Assembly (NCBI RefSeq): GCF_014127285.1
Contig: NZ_CP059901.1
Coordinates: 3,844,001 to 3,908,000 of the forward strand
Direction: 5' to 3'
Origin: Mumia sp. ZJ1417
GTDB taxonomy: Bacteria; Actinomycetota; Actinomycetes; Propionibacteriales; Nocardioidaceae
DNA: 64,000 nt
Shown here: piece after piece, positions 49,844 through 59,163 of the stretch
Layout of the letters: every line of letters starts with the position of its first letter
How positions within the stretch are numbered: position 1 is the first letter of the stretch
Position numbers and translations under genes: made by a program
The notes under the pieces: model-generated
Databases searched by the model: none
What the model was told of the DNA's origin: nothing
What the model saw: the letters and a program-made list of their open reading frames with translations, nothing else

Positions 49844-50068
49844 ATGGCGAGAACGTCCAGCAAAGCGTCCACCCGTCAGATCGTCACCGTCATCGTCGTC
49901 GTGTGGCTCGTGATCGGCGCCCTCGCGGCCGCCCAGCGCGGATACTTCCGCGGCTCGGACGCGAACTGCGCCAAGCTCGGCACGATCGCGGTGACGATCA
50001 TCGCCGGCCCGCTCAACTATGTGGGTGCCAACCCGAAGATCGACTGCGACATCGAACCCAGCAAGTGA
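49844..50068 (+). CDS. Small single-helix membrane protein
   Basis: This 74-residue protein starts MARTSSKASTRQIVTVI, with one helix at about 13-31 and an outside C-terminal part with two cysteines (ANCAKLGTIA, KIDCDIEPSK) that may pair. AGGAGG lies 6 bases before the ATG at 49844, which rules out an ATG five codons earlier. Small proteins with this helix and Cys-containing tail are common in actinobacteria without known function. Confidence 0.65.
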   Translation: MARTSSKASTRQIVTVIVVVWLVIGALAAAQRGYFRGSDANCAKLGTIAVTIIAGPLNYVGANPKIDCDIEPSK

Positions 50069-50074
50069 GCGTAC

Positions 50075-50112
50075 GAAGGGCCCGGCACGTCATGTGACGT
50101 GCCGGGCCCTTC
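50075..50112. terminator. Strong bidirectional terminator
   Basis: Perfect 18-bp arms, GAAGGGCCCGGCACGTCA and its complement, are separated by two bases, between convergent genes (the small membrane protein and metI). Confidence 0.9.
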
Positions 50113-50130
50113 GCCGTACGGGGTACGGGG

Positions 50131-50817
50131 TCAGCGCCGCAGGACCTTGCGGGCCAGGTAGTTCCCGCCGAACTGCACCACCTGCACGATGATCACGATC
50201 ATGATCACCGCGGACCACGTCACTATCGGGTCGAACTGCCGGTAGCCGTACTGCAGCGCGAAGTTGCCCAGCGTGTTGCCGCCGATCACACCCGCGATCG
50301 CCGACATGTCCACGACCGCGACGAACGCGAACGTATAGCCGAGGATCAGTGGACCGAGGGCTTCGGGGACGATGACGGTCCGGATGATCCGCAGCCGGCT
50401 CGCGCCCATCGACCGCGCGGCCTCGATGACGCCGGGATCCACGGTGACGAGGTTCTGCTCCACGATGCGCGAGATCCCGAACGCCGCCGCAAAGGTCATC
50501 GCAAAGATGATCGCCTTGTTGCCGATCCCGATGCCGACGACCACGCGCGCAAGAGGTTGGAGCGCGGCGATCAGGATGACGAACGGGATCGGGCGGAAGA
50601 AGTTGACGAGCACGTTCAGGATGAGGGCGACGACGCGGTTCGGGTAGAGCCCCGAGGGACGCGTGACGTACAGCGCCATGCCGAGGACGAGGCCGACGGC
50701 ACCGCCGATCGCGAGCGCGATGACGACGATGTAGAGCGTCTGCCAGGTCGACTCCCAGAAGATCGGCCAGAGCTCGCCCATCTGGGTGTCGGCGGCGAGG
50801 ATCTCGACGGCGCTCAT
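50131..50817 (-). CDS. metI: Methionine ABC transporter permease
   Basis: This 228-residue permease has five helices. GRPxxx-type features of MetI are visible in NVLVNFFRPIPFVILIAAL and GVIEAARSMGASRLRIIRTVIVPEALGPLILG (EAA coupling loop), with IAGVIGGNTLGNFALQYGYRQF near the end. It overlaps metN by 4 bases and imports methionine with MetN and MetQ. Confidence 0.92.
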   Translation of the reverse strand: MSAVEILAADTQMGELWPIFWESTWQTLYIVVIALAIGGAVGLVLGMALYVTRPSGLYPNRVVALILNVLVNFFRPIPFVILIAALQPLARVVVGIGIGNKAIIFAMTFAAAFGISRIVEQNLVTVDPGVIEAARSMGASRLRIIRTVIVPEALGPLILGYTFAFVAVVDMSAIAGVIGGNTLGNFALQYGYRQFDPIVTWSAVIMIVIIVQVVQFGGNYLARKVLRR

Positions 50818-51842
50818 CGCAGCTCCCGCGTCTCTATGCGTGCGCCGATCGCGTCGAGGGCCGCATCGACGTCGGGGTCGGCGCCCCGCAGCGACAGCGT
50901 GAGGTTGCCGAAGGTCCTGCCGCCGACATCCTCCATACCGCCGTGGACGAGCTCGAAGGTCACGTCCCGCCGGATCAGCTCGGCGAACACGTCGGCCTGT
51001 CGTAAGCCCTCGTCGCGGAACGCGAGCCGGACGAACCGCCCGGGGTGGCGAGCCTGCAGGGCGACCAGCGCCTCCGGGTCAGGCACGTCGTCGATGATCG
51101 TCGAGACGAAACGCCGCGTGACCGGCTGCTGAGGATCGGAGAACACGTTGAAGACGGGGCCGCGCTCGACGATGCGCCCCGCTTCCATCACGGCCACCCT
51201 GTTGGCGATCGTCTTCACGACCTCCAGCTCGTGCGTGATGACCATGATCGTGATCCCGAGCTCGTCGTTGACGCGACGCAGGAGCGCGAGGACCTCCTGC
51301 GTCGTCTCGGGGTCGAGCGCGCTCGTCGACTCGTCCGCGAGCAACAGCTTGGGCGAGGTCGCGAGCGCACGGGCGATGCCGACGCGCTGCTTCTGACCAC
51401 CCGAGAGCTGGTCGGTGTAGGTGTGCGCCTTCTCCGCGAGCCCGACGAACTGGAGCAGCTCGGCGACGCGCGCGTGCGCCTCGTCCTTGCCGACGCCGGC
51501 GACCTGCAGCGGATACATCACGTTGCCGTACACGGTGCGCGACCGCAGCAGGTTGAACTGCTGGAAGATCATCCCGATCCCCAGCCGTACCTTCTGCAGC
51601 TGCCGCTCGCGCAGCCCGGTGATCTCCGTGCCGTCCACCCTGATCGACCCGGCCGTCGCGCTCTCGAGTGCGTTGACCAGGCGGATCAGGGTGGACTTGC
51701 CGGCGCCGGAGTAGCCGACGATCCCGTAGATGTCCCCGGCCTCGACGTCGAGGTCGACGTCGTCGATCGCACGCACGGATGAGCCGTCGCGCGACGGGGC
51801 CGGGAACACCTTCGAGACGCCGCGCATCTCGACAAGAGCCAT
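50814..51842 (-). CDS. metN: Methionine ABC transporter ATPase
   Basis: This 342-residue ATPase has Walker A GIVGYSGAGKSTLIRLVN, Q-loop IFQQFNLLRSRTVYGN, signature LSGGQKQRVGIARAL and Walker B LLLADESTSALDPETT, followed by a C-terminal ACT-like NIL domain at about 255-340 (RFVRLAFRDEGLRQADVFAE). The NIL domain binds methionine and shuts off transport when the pool is full. The start at 51842 is just after metQ (5 bases). Confidence 0.93.
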   Translation of the reverse strand: MALVEMRGVSKVFPAPSRDGSSVRAIDDVDLDVEAGDIYGIVGYSGAGKSTLIRLVNALESATAGSIRVDGTEITGLRERQLQKVRLGIGMIFQQFNLLRSRTVYGNVMYPLQVAGVGKDEAHARVAELLQFVGLAEKAHTYTDQLSGGQKQRVGIARALATSPKLLLADESTSALDPETTQEVLALLRRVNDELGITIMVITHELEVVKTIANRVAVMEAGRIVERGPVFNVFSDPQQPVTRRFVSTIIDDVPDPEALVALQARHPGRFVRLAFRDEGLRQADVFAELIRRDVTFELVHGGMEDVGGRTFGNLTLSLRGADPDVDAALDAIGARIETRELR

Positions 51843-51847
51843 GGCGA

Positions 51848-52768
51848 CTACTGTGCCTGGATCTTCGACTCGACGTCCTTCAGGGTGCCGTCGAGCTCGG
51901 CGCCCGGGAGCTTGACGATCTCCGCCGTGTTGCCGGAGACCTCCTGCAGGCCGTCGATGACCGGCTGGCTGTTCTGGAAGATCTCGACGAGCTTGCGGTA
52001 GGTCGCGTTGTCCTTGTCCTCGGCGCGGACGGCGAAGATGTTGACGTACGGCTGCGCGCTCGGGTCCTTCGCGTCGTCGGTGACGAGCGCGTCGGCGAAC
52101 GTCAGGCCGGCCTTCTCGACGAAGTCGTTGTTGATGACGGCCGCCGCGACGTCCGGCAGCGAGGTCGGGGTGAGGTCGGCCTTGATGGCCTGGACCTTCA
52201 CGCGCGAGGAGTCCTCGACGTCGTTCAGGGTGGAGAACGGGCTGCCGCCGTCCTTCAGCGAGATCAGGCCCGCCGACTGGAGCAGCAGCAGGGCGCGCGC
52301 CTGGTTGGTGTCGTCGTCCGGCACGACGACGGTGTCGCCGTCCTTGATCGCCTCGACCGAGTCGACCTTCTGCGAGTAGAGGCCGAGCGGATAGATCGCC
52401 GTCGACCCGATCGGATAGAGGTCGTCGTCGTTCTTCACGTTGTAGTCGGCGAGGTAGATGATGTGCTGGAACTGGTTGATGTCGATCTCGCCCTCGCTGA
52501 CCGACGGGTTCGGCTGCGCGTAGTCGGCGAAGTCGATCACCTCGACATCGATGTCTTCCTTGGCGGCCTCGTCCTTGAAGGTCTTCCAGTACGGGTCGCT
52601 CGCACCGACGACTCCGAGCTTGACCTTGGTCATCCCGGCAGCCTCGTCGTCGCCACCTCGGACGGCGAAGAAGACGCCGACGACCACGGCGAGTGCGACG
52701 ACCGCAGCAACGATCCACACCCCCTTGCGGGACTTCGGCGGTGCGACCTGCGGGACCTGCTCGGACAT
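51848..52768 (-). CDS. metQ: Methionine-binding protein, membrane-anchored MetQ
   Basis: This 306-residue binding protein is of the NlpA/MetQ family (VKLGVVGASDPYWKTFKDEA, DYAQPNPSVSEGEIDINQFQHIIYL, GLISLKDGGSPFSTLNDVED, PDVAAAVINNDF). Instead of a lipobox it has a short cytoplasmic tail and one helix (about 16-36: GVWIVAAVVALAVVVGVFF) and should stay in the membrane as a signal anchor. The start at 52768 has GAGGAG upstream. First gene of metQ-metN-metI. Confidence 0.9.
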   Translation of the reverse strand: MSEQVPQVAPPKSRKGVWIVAAVVALAVVVGVFFAVRGGDDEAAGMTKVKLGVVGASDPYWKTFKDEAAKEDIDVEVIDFADYAQPNPSVSEGEIDINQFQHIIYLADYNVKNDDDLYPIGSTAIYPLGLYSQKVDSVEAIKDGDTVVVPDDDTNQARALLLLQSAGLISLKDGGSPFSTLNDVEDSSRVKVQAIKADLTPTSLPDVAAAVINNDFVEKAGLTFADALVTDDAKDPSAQPYVNIFAVRAEDKDNATYRKLVEIFQNSQPVIDGLQEVSGNTAEIVKLPGAELDGTLKDVESKIQAQ

Positions 52769-52850
52769 CGTGTGCTCCTCGTTCGGGTGGGTACGGGGAT
52801 GTTCGCCCCTCCCTCGAGATTGCGCCGCAGTCCCGCATTCTGGCCGCCCG

Positions 52851-52963
52851 TCTCGCATCGCGAGATGGACGCGACGTTCGAAATCCCTCGGAAACACGGG
52901 GATCGGCCTGAATCAGCGTGACTGACACCACGCATTTGCGGTCATCCCGAGTCGAATCGACTC
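52851..52963. promoter_or_regulatory. Palindromes upstream of metQ
   Basis: Two perfect dyads lie in the 211-base region upstream of metQ: TCTCGCATCGCGAGA at 52851-52865 (6-3-6) and GAGTCGAATCGACTC at 52949-52963 (7-1-7). They may be operators for methionine or sulfur control. A SAM riboswitch consensus was sought and not seen. Confidence 0.4.
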
Positions 52964-52979
52964 AGATCCGCAAGGCCGC

Positions 52980-53303
52980 TCAGAGGCTCCACAGACCGGC
53001 CGAGATCGGCAGCTGAACGAGGCCGGCGACGATCGCGACGGCCGCGAGCGAACGCCGTACGACAGGGTTGCCGCCCCTCATCCGCAGCCGCTTGACGCCG
53101 ATCCCGATCGCGAGCGCGGCGAGCAGCAGGCCGAGGAGGTTGAGGCTCTGCTCCGAGACGACCTCGCCGTTGACCGTCGTCGTGCTCGACGAGCCACCGA
53201 ACACCCAGAAGGGCATCACGGCCAGGGCGATGGCGACCAGGGGCCAGACCACGTCGTCGCGGAGGTCCAGAGGTGCCGGTGTCGGCTCGCGCGTCTCACT
53301 CAT
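52980..53303 (-). CDS. Small three-helix membrane protein
   Basis: This 107-residue protein has a helix at about 19-35 (VVWPLVAIALAVMPFWVFGG), a Ser/Thr loop, a helix at about 50-65 (LNLLGLLLAALAIGIGV) and a last one at about 82-103. The start at 53303 (MSETREPTP) is chosen, because the upstream extension is Arg/Pro-rich and unlikely to be coding. Function unknown; it is not clearly linked to the met operon. Confidence 0.55.
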   Translation of the reverse strand: MSETREPTPAPLDLRDDVVWPLVAIALAVMPFWVFGGSSSTTTVNGEVVSEQSLNLLGLLLAALAIGIGVKRLRMRGGNPVVRRSLAAVAIVAGLVQLPISAGLWSL

Positions 53304-53346
53304 GTGCGGATCGTAGACGTCTGCTCGGCAACCCCACCGCAGAGCA

Positions 53347-53378
53347 CGTGCCCCACCGGAAACAACCGGTGGGGCACG
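53347..53378. terminator. Terminator of the TAXI-TRAP operon
   Basis: Perfect 13-bp arms, CGTGCCCCACCGG and its complement, with a 6-base A-rich loop. It lies 53 bases beyond the TAXI protein stop, in the direction of minus-strand transcription. Confidence 0.85.
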
Positions 53379-53430
53379 CACGTTGAGTGGGGGCCAACGC
53401 AAAGTGCGCTGGCGCCGGGGGCCGGGGCTG

Positions 53431-54420
53431 CTACTTCTGCAGGTCGTCGATCGCGCGCTGCGAGCCGGGGTGGACGGGGACGGGGTCCGACAGCGTGGCG
53501 TCCGCGAGGCGGATGTCCTTTGCCGCGGGGTGGACCGCGACCAGCGCCTCGGTGTCTTCGAAGACCACCGTCGTCAGTGCGCAGGCGACGTTGTCGGCCA
53601 TGTCGTTGCGCGCGAGCAGGACGTTCGGGACAACGACCGTCGGCACGTCCGCGTCAAGCTCGTACGTGGCCGCCGGGATGCTTCCCTCCTCGTACACGGG
53701 GTTGATCTCCTGCAGCGCCGGGAGCTCCGGCGTGATGTCGAGGAAGGTGACCTTGTCGCCCATCGACGTGAAGAGGTCGGTGATCGCCGGAGTCGGGAGA
53801 CCGCCGGACCACACGAGCCCGTCGATCGAGCCGTCCTTCATGCCGTCGACGGTCTTGGTCAGGTCGAGGCGCTGCGCCGACACGTCGTCCTGCGACAGCC
53901 CAGCGGCCTCGATCAGCCGCTGGGCGATGACCTCGGTGCCGGACTTCGGCGAGCCGGTCGAGATGCGCTTGCCCTTGAAGTCGGCGATCGACGTGATGCC
54001 GGAGTCGGCGCGGACGACGACCTGGGTGTAGTTCGGGTAGATGCGCCCGATCGACGAGACCTCCTGCTTCTCGGTGAACGAGCCCGTGCCAGACACCGCG
54101 TCCGCCGCGGTGTCGGCCAGGGAGAAGGCGAGGTCGTAGTCGCCTGCGACGAGCTGCTGCACGTTCTGCACCGACGCCCCGGTCTCGGCCGCGGTGGCCT
54201 TGAGCTCGGTCTCGTCGCTGATGATCTTGGCGAGGCCACCGCCGACGACGTAGTAGACGCCCGTCGAGTTGCCGGTCGCGATCCCGATCCGACCGGAGCC
54301 GGCGTCGCAGCTGTCGGTGTCGCCGTCGGCCTGGTTGTTGTCCTGCTGCCCCCCGCACGCCGCGAGGGCGAGGGAGGCGGTCAGCGCGCCGGCGGCGAGC
54401 AGCGTACGGGTCTGTCTCAT
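53431..54420 (-). CDS. TAXI family TRAP transporter substrate-binding lipoprotein
   Basis: This 329-residue lipoprotein has a signal ending LALAACGGQ (lipobox). TAXI signature segments are RIGIATGNSTGVYYVVGGGLAKII, TAAETGASVQNVQQLVAGDYDLAFSLADTA, GKRISTGSPKSGTEVIAQRL and DGLVWSGGLPTPAITDL. It would hand a carboxylate, glutamate- or 2-oxoacid-like ligand to the fused TRAP permease, whose gene lies just upstream (7 bases). The exact ligand is unknown. Confidence 0.9.
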   Translation of the reverse strand: MRQTRTLLAAGALTASLALAACGGQQDNNQADGDTDSCDAGSGRIGIATGNSTGVYYVVGGGLAKIISDETELKATAAETGASVQNVQQLVAGDYDLAFSLADTAADAVSGTGSFTEKQEVSSIGRIYPNYTQVVVRADSGITSIADFKGKRISTGSPKSGTEVIAQRLIEAAGLSQDDVSAQRLDLTKTVDGMKDGSIDGLVWSGGLPTPAITDLFTSMGDKVTFLDITPELPALQEINPVYEEGSIPAATYELDADVPTVVVPNVLLARNDMADNVACALTTVVFEDTEALVAVHPAAKDIRLADATLSDPVPVHPGSQRAIDDLQK

Positions 54421-54427
54421 GGGTTCT

Positions 54428-56551
54428 TCACTCCTGGGTGATGGGTGTGGCGGACGGTGACGTGGTGGGGCGCTGCGTACGGCGGCCCACGAGGTGGAGG
54501 ACCACCGCGGCCGCAAACAGCGCGAGGCCGATCGCGATCGAGACCGGGACGAGGTAGAGGAGCAGCAGTGCCGCGGGGATGCACAGCAGGCGTTCGAGGC
54601 GACGCGTAGGCCCGAACATCCAGCCGGACGTCGCGACGGCGAGCGCGGCGACAGCGAGGGCGGCGACAGCGGTCGTCCACACGACGTCGATCAGCGCGCC
54701 GCGCCCGAGCAGGTGCGTGCCGTTATCGGTCATGATGAACGCCATCGGCGCAAGGAAGGCCGGCAGCGTGTACTTGCACGCCTGCCACATCGTCGCCATC
54801 ACCTTGCCGCCGGTGATCGCCGCAGAAGCGACCGCCGCCAGCGCGGTCGGCGGCGACACCTCCGACAGGACCGCGTAGTAGAAGATGAACATCGCGACCT
54901 CGGGCCCCTCTGCGCCGAGGCTGATGAGGGCGGGGCCGATGATGATCCAGCTGAGGATGAACGACGCGGTCACCGGGACGGCGAGCCCGAGCACGATGAT
55001 CGCGACGGCGGAGAACAGCGCGCTCAGCACGACCAACGACGCGTGGTTGGGAGCGAGCGCGTCGGCAGCGTCGATGAGCAGGGATGAGAGCACCTGCCCG
55101 AGTCCGGTCTTGGCGATCGTCGAGGTGATCACGCCCGCCGCGGCGCACACCGCGATCACGGGGACCGCCCCGCGGATCCCGGTCGCGAGCGCCACGTACA
55201 GACGGGCGACGTAGTCCCGCAGCGACTCCCCCACCGGCAGCTGCTCGGCGTCCTCGGGCCGCTCGTCGATGCCACCGACGAACCGGCGCCGCGACAGGAC
55301 GGCCTCGAGCAGCCCGAAGGCGGCGGCCACGGCGGTGGCGTACACGACGGCCTTGAACGGCGGCACGTCCATCGCGAGGAACACGATGATGACGCCGAGG
55401 CTCACGAAGTGGTAGCCGAACCGGCCGAGCAGCGCCCACGGGCTGTTGACGTCGATGTCCACGCGCCGGGCGCCGAAGCGGCGGGCGTCGATCTCGACGG
55501 CGAGGAAGATGCCGAGGTAGTAGAGCAGGGTGGGGACGAGGGCCCAGCCGAGCACCTGCAGGTAGGAGACGCCGAGGTACTCCGCGATGATGAACGCCGC
55601 CGCGCCGAGCGTCGGCGGCGACAGGATCGCCCCGATGCCGGAGGCGGCGAGCATGCCGCCCGCGGCCTCGCGCGGATAGCCGGCACGCTTGAGGATCGGC
55701 CACGCGAACGACCCGAGCGTCACCGCGGTCGCCGTCCCGGAGCCCGACACCGTGCCGAGCAGGAAGCCCGAGGTCGCGACCGTACGACCGGGCGCCGTGC
55801 CCGACTTCCGGAACAGCGAGAAGCTGAACTCGACGAAGAAGCGCCCCGCGCCCATCCGGTCGAGGACGGCGCCATAGATCGTGAAGAGCACGATGTACGT
55901 CGCAGCGACGTCGAGCGGGACGCCGAAGAAGCCGCTGGCCTCGTTGTAGAGCGCGTTGATGATCTGGTCGATGTCCTCGCCGCGGTGCGAGATCGCCCAC
56001 GAGATCGGGAGGAAGCCGCCGTAGTAGGCGTACGCGAGGAACACCGCGCAGACGATCGGCAGCACCCACCCGGTCGTACGGCGGGTCGCCTCCAGCACGA
56101 GCAGGAGCAGCAGGAGCCCGGCGACGACGTCGATCGTGCCCAGCGCGCCCTGGCGATCGAGGAACGCGCTGAACCCTCCCCCACCCTGCCCCCAGTCGGG
56201 CAGCGGGAGGACCGGGTAGAGACCGACCACGAGGGCGACCAGGGCGAGCAGCCAGTCGACCGGACCAGGGTCGTCGCGGCCGTCCGTGCTGCGCCGCGCG
56301 CGACCGCGGTAGAGGAGGAACGCCAGCGGCAGCGTGACGCCCAGGAAGACGACGAGATAGAACTGGTTGCCCTCGCGCAGAGGGAAGAAGACCTGCCGCA
56401 GCACGAACACCGCGACGACGAAGCACCAGAGCGTGATCAGGTGCTCCCAGCGGCGGGACAGGCGGCGCGACGGGCGCTCCTCGTCGTACTCGGAGGCGAG
56501 GTGTTCGAGGTCGGTCTGGTCGACCGGGGTGTCGCGCTCGGCGGTGGGCAT
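54428..56551 (-). CDS. TRAP transporter fused permease (4TM/12TM)
   Basis: This 707-residue membrane protein has the small and large TRAP permease parts fused into one chain with about 16-18 helices. DctM-like segments include FGVPLDVAATYIVLFTIYGAVLDRMGAG, SGSGTATAVTLGSFAWPILKRAGYPREAAGGMLAASGIGAILSPP and the late EVSPPTALAAVASAAITGG. The fusion is normal for TAXI-type systems. It uses an ion gradient for uptake. The start at 56551 is likely but has no strong ribosome site; a GTG 10 codons earlier is possible. Confidence 0.9.
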   Translation of the reverse strand: MPTAERDTPVDQTDLEHLASEYDEERPSRRLSRRWEHLITLWCFVVAVFVLRQVFFPLREGNQFYLVVFLGVTLPLAFLLYRGRARRSTDGRDDPGPVDWLLALVALVVGLYPVLPLPDWGQGGGGFSAFLDRQGALGTIDVVAGLLLLLLVLEATRRTTGWVLPIVCAVFLAYAYYGGFLPISWAISHRGEDIDQIINALYNEASGFFGVPLDVAATYIVLFTIYGAVLDRMGAGRFFVEFSFSLFRKSGTAPGRTVATSGFLLGTVSGSGTATAVTLGSFAWPILKRAGYPREAAGGMLAASGIGAILSPPTLGAAAFIIAEYLGVSYLQVLGWALVPTLLYYLGIFLAVEIDARRFGARRVDIDVNSPWALLGRFGYHFVSLGVIIVFLAMDVPPFKAVVYATAVAAAFGLLEAVLSRRRFVGGIDERPEDAEQLPVGESLRDYVARLYVALATGIRGAVPVIAVCAAAGVITSTIAKTGLGQVLSSLLIDAADALAPNHASLVVLSALFSAVAIIVLGLAVPVTASFILSWIIIGPALISLGAEGPEVAMFIFYYAVLSEVSPPTALAAVASAAITGGKVMATMWQACKYTLPAFLAPMAFIMTDNGTHLLGRGALIDVVWTTAVAALAVAALAVATSGWMFGPTRRLERLLCIPAALLLLYLVPVSIAIGLALFAAAVVLHLVGRRTQRPTTSPSATPITQE

Positions 56552-56634
56552 GGCGGGTAACGTACTCGTGATCCGTGTCACATCCGTGGCCGCGAACCCC
56601 AGGCTTTACACAGTCTTGACGTCGCCCCGTGGCC

Positions 56635-56663
56635 GGGAGGTCCGTGGTGGGCGTTCTCCTCCC
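56635..56663 (-). terminator. Possible weak terminator after the FtsX-type permease gene
   Basis: GGGAGG (56635-56640) and CCTCCC (56658-56663) form a 6-bp stem with a 17-base loop, directly after the permease stop on the minus strand. The weak stem leaves read-through towards the TRAP gene possible. Confidence 0.35.
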
Positions 56664-56670
56664 TGAATCG

Positions 56671-59163
56671 TCATCGTTCGGTGGGTTCCAGCTGCCGCGA
56701 GGCAAGCTTTCCGCTGAGTATCGTCGAGAGCGCGACCACCGCGATCACGAGACCGATGAGCGTCCAGGGAATCACGAGGTCGTACCGCGGGACTCTTGCA
56801 ACCGTGACCACCAGTGATGCGACCGCGACTGAGGCCCCGACTCCGACGGACAACGTGGTGATCCAGACATGCTGACGGCTGATGGCTCGGGCTGCCCATC
56901 GTCGCCGCACGCCCACCTGGGTGAGTTTGCTGGCCCACCCCCGCATGGCGCGGACCTGGGCGCGGGTGGCCAGGACCGAAACACCCACGAGCAACGCGAC
57001 CAGCAAGACGACCGATCCCACGATCGCGGCAGGCGGAACCACGGGCACGGGCGTCTCGTAGACACCGATCGATCGCGGATCGAGGCCCCTGTCGCGCAAA
57101 GCCGTGCGCGCAGCGCGGCGGTCGTCGGCGGAGATGTCCTTGAACAGCATCGCAGCGGGGGTCGTCGCCATCCCCAGACGCTGCGCGGTGGCTCTGAGCA
57201 TGACGAAGGGAACAGCTTGGGTCCACCGGGTCTGCGCAGGATCGACGATGCGTGCCGGCACGTTCGCCACGCTCTTGCCGGTCGCGTTGTCGATCAGCGT
57301 CAGCCGTCCGCGCGCCACCCGAACGAGGTCGGGGTTGATCACCAGAGCGCCATCATCGGCGAGCAGCTCCCGGTCGGCCGATGTCAGCACGACGCCGAGC
57401 GCTCCCTCGAGATCGTCCGCGGAGTCGAAGGCGAACGCCACTCCCGGCCGGTCTCGCGTACCGACCGTCTCCTCGGACTCGAGCACTCCGGTGGACGGGT
57501 CCACTCTTCGCTTGCCGATGAGGAAGAACTGAATCGGCTCTGCCCGCTTGATCGAGTGCACTGTCTCGACGGCTGCAACGACAGCCGGGTCGGGCTTCAG
57601 GAACGGGGTGCCGAAGCTGTCCATCAGCACGTCTCCGGAGGGCACCGATACGGGTCGCCGGGCGCGTTCTAGCGCGACCTCGCTCGAAAGGATGGTGAGC
57701 ATCCCGACCGTCGCAGCAACGATCACGATATAGATGCCAGCCACGACAGCCAACCGTTGATGGTTCGTCGAGATCTGTCGTGCCACAAGCCGTTGGGTCA
57801 GGGTGCGGCGAGGCATCACCCGCAGCAGGCCGTCGATCAGCTCGGGGCCGAGGGCTGCCGCCGTCAGCGCCATGAGGCCGATCAGCGCCATCGCTCCACT
57901 CGGCTCGCGCATGGTCAGCGCCTGCCAGAGCGTAGTGCTCGCACACGCGACGCCGAGGAGTTGCCGAGCTGAACGCAGCCTGCCACGCGTACCCGCCGAC
58001 AGCTGGCGTCGGCCGGAGACGAGGATCCGGTCCCGGAGCGCGGCGAGTCCAAGCGTGAGACCGAGCACGACCCCCACCGCGCTGACCTCGATAGCGGCCC
58101 ACGGGACGCGGACATTCGTGACGAAATATCCCCACCGACCCTCGCCCCAGAAGGCCGCGGCATAACCGATCGCCGTGCCTCCCGCGGCGGCGACGAGCGC
58201 GCTGACCACGATGAGAGGCAGCGGGACGAGCCAGACCGCGAGCAGAGCGTCGCGCCGCTCGACGCCTTGCGCCATCGCCACGCTTGCCGACGACTCCAGT
58301 CGCCTCGCGAGGATCACGTATCCCATCACCAGCAAGGCCGGCAGCGCCAAGAGCCCGGGAATCCAGAGGCTGAGCGGCGACTGCGCGGTCCACGGACGAG
58401 GCGACTCCGCCTCGAGGTCGGCGCGGATCTGAACACGTTCACCGATCGCCGCCCTGGAGATCGCCGCACCCTCGCCGGACGCGGAGAGGGCGGTACTTCC
58501 CACAGCCTGGTCGACGGCGTCGATGAGCGCCGCCGCGTCGTCTTGCGTCGTCTCGAAGGTGGGAAAGGCCAGCAGTGGTGAGCCGTCGCTCCCCCGAACC
58601 TCCGCCATCTGGCGCCAGGTCCCCGGGGCGCCCAGCAGCTTTGGCCAGCGGTCGAGCTTTGCCCGCGCGAGCCCTACGATGCGAAGATCAGGCGCCGCGC
58701 CTGCAGTCGGAATTTCGTCGCCGACACGCATGCCCGTCAACCCTGCGCCGGCAAGCACCACGTCACCGGCGTCGCGCGGCCACCTGCCGTTGGTCAAGCT
58801 GAACTGGCGTGTCGCCGGACTGCGGACCCAGTCCTTTTCGGTGTAGTAGACCCCGTCCAGGCCCCATCGGAAGAGCGGGAAGTCGATCACGTTCAACGCC
58901 ATGGTGAACCCTGAGCCCTGCGACTCGAAAGCGCCCCGGAGCCTGTCGCCGTCGTCAGTGCTCGCACGAAGCTCGACGTCGAACATGGTGACGGCGGCTG
59001 AGGCACTCCCCAGCTCGGCGTCGGCAGTCTGAGCCGGTGTCAGGCCCTGCGCGTCCATGAAGCTGTTGGTAGCGAAAAGGAAGGCAATGAACAGGATCGG
59101 TGCCGCGAAGACGGTCGCGACGATGGTGCGTGACCGCAGACGCCGCCGAATCGTCCCGATCAT
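56671..59163 (-). CDS. Large FtsX/MacB-like ABC transporter permease
   Basis: This 830-residue permease has an N-terminal helix at about 15-36 (IVATVFAAPILFIAFLFATN), an extracytoplasmic domain of about 220 residues, a cluster of helices at about 270-375, further helices at about 410-455 and 480-510, a second extracytoplasmic domain of about 200 residues and three C-terminal helices at about 713-830. Two FtsX-type units sit in one chain. Its start overlaps the ATPase stop (ATGA). Codon use looks less G/C-rich than in nearby genes. Likely role: extrusion of a peptide or lipoprotein, or signalling at the envelope. Substrate unknown. Confidence 0.82.
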   Translation of the reverse strand: MIGTIRRRLRSRTIVATVFAAPILFIAFLFATNSFMDAQGLTPAQTADAELGSASAAVTMFDVELRASTDDGDRLRGAFESQGSGFTMALNVIDFPLFRWGLDGVYYTEKDWVRSPATRQFSLTNGRWPRDAGDVVLAGAGLTGMRVGDEIPTAGAAPDLRIVGLARAKLDRWPKLLGAPGTWRQMAEVRGSDGSPLLAFPTFETTQDDAAALIDAVDQAVGSTALSASGEGAAISRAAIGERVQIRADLEAESPRPWTAQSPLSLWIPGLLALPALLVMGYVILARRLESSASVAMAQGVERRDALLAVWLVPLPLIVVSALVAAAGGTAIGYAAAFWGEGRWGYFVTNVRVPWAAIEVSAVGVVLGLTLGLAALRDRILVSGRRQLSAGTRGRLRSARQLLGVACASTTLWQALTMREPSGAMALIGLMALTAAALGPELIDGLLRVMPRRTLTQRLVARQISTNHQRLAVVAGIYIVIVAATVGMLTILSSEVALERARRPVSVPSGDVLMDSFGTPFLKPDPAVVAAVETVHSIKRAEPIQFFLIGKRRVDPSTGVLESEETVGTRDRPGVAFAFDSADDLEGALGVVLTSADRELLADDGALVINPDLVRVARGRLTLIDNATGKSVANVPARIVDPAQTRWTQAVPFVMLRATAQRLGMATTPAAMLFKDISADDRRAARTALRDRGLDPRSIGVYETPVPVVPPAAIVGSVVLLVALLVGVSVLATRAQVRAMRGWASKLTQVGVRRRWAARAISRQHVWITTLSVGVGASVAVASLVVTVARVPRYDLVIPWTLIGLVIAVVALSTILSGKLASRQLEPTER

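Noticed and set aside
52768-52980. SAM riboswitch upstream of metQ
   Set aside because: I could not match SAM-I or SAM-IV core sequences by eye on the minus strand; only short dyads are present.
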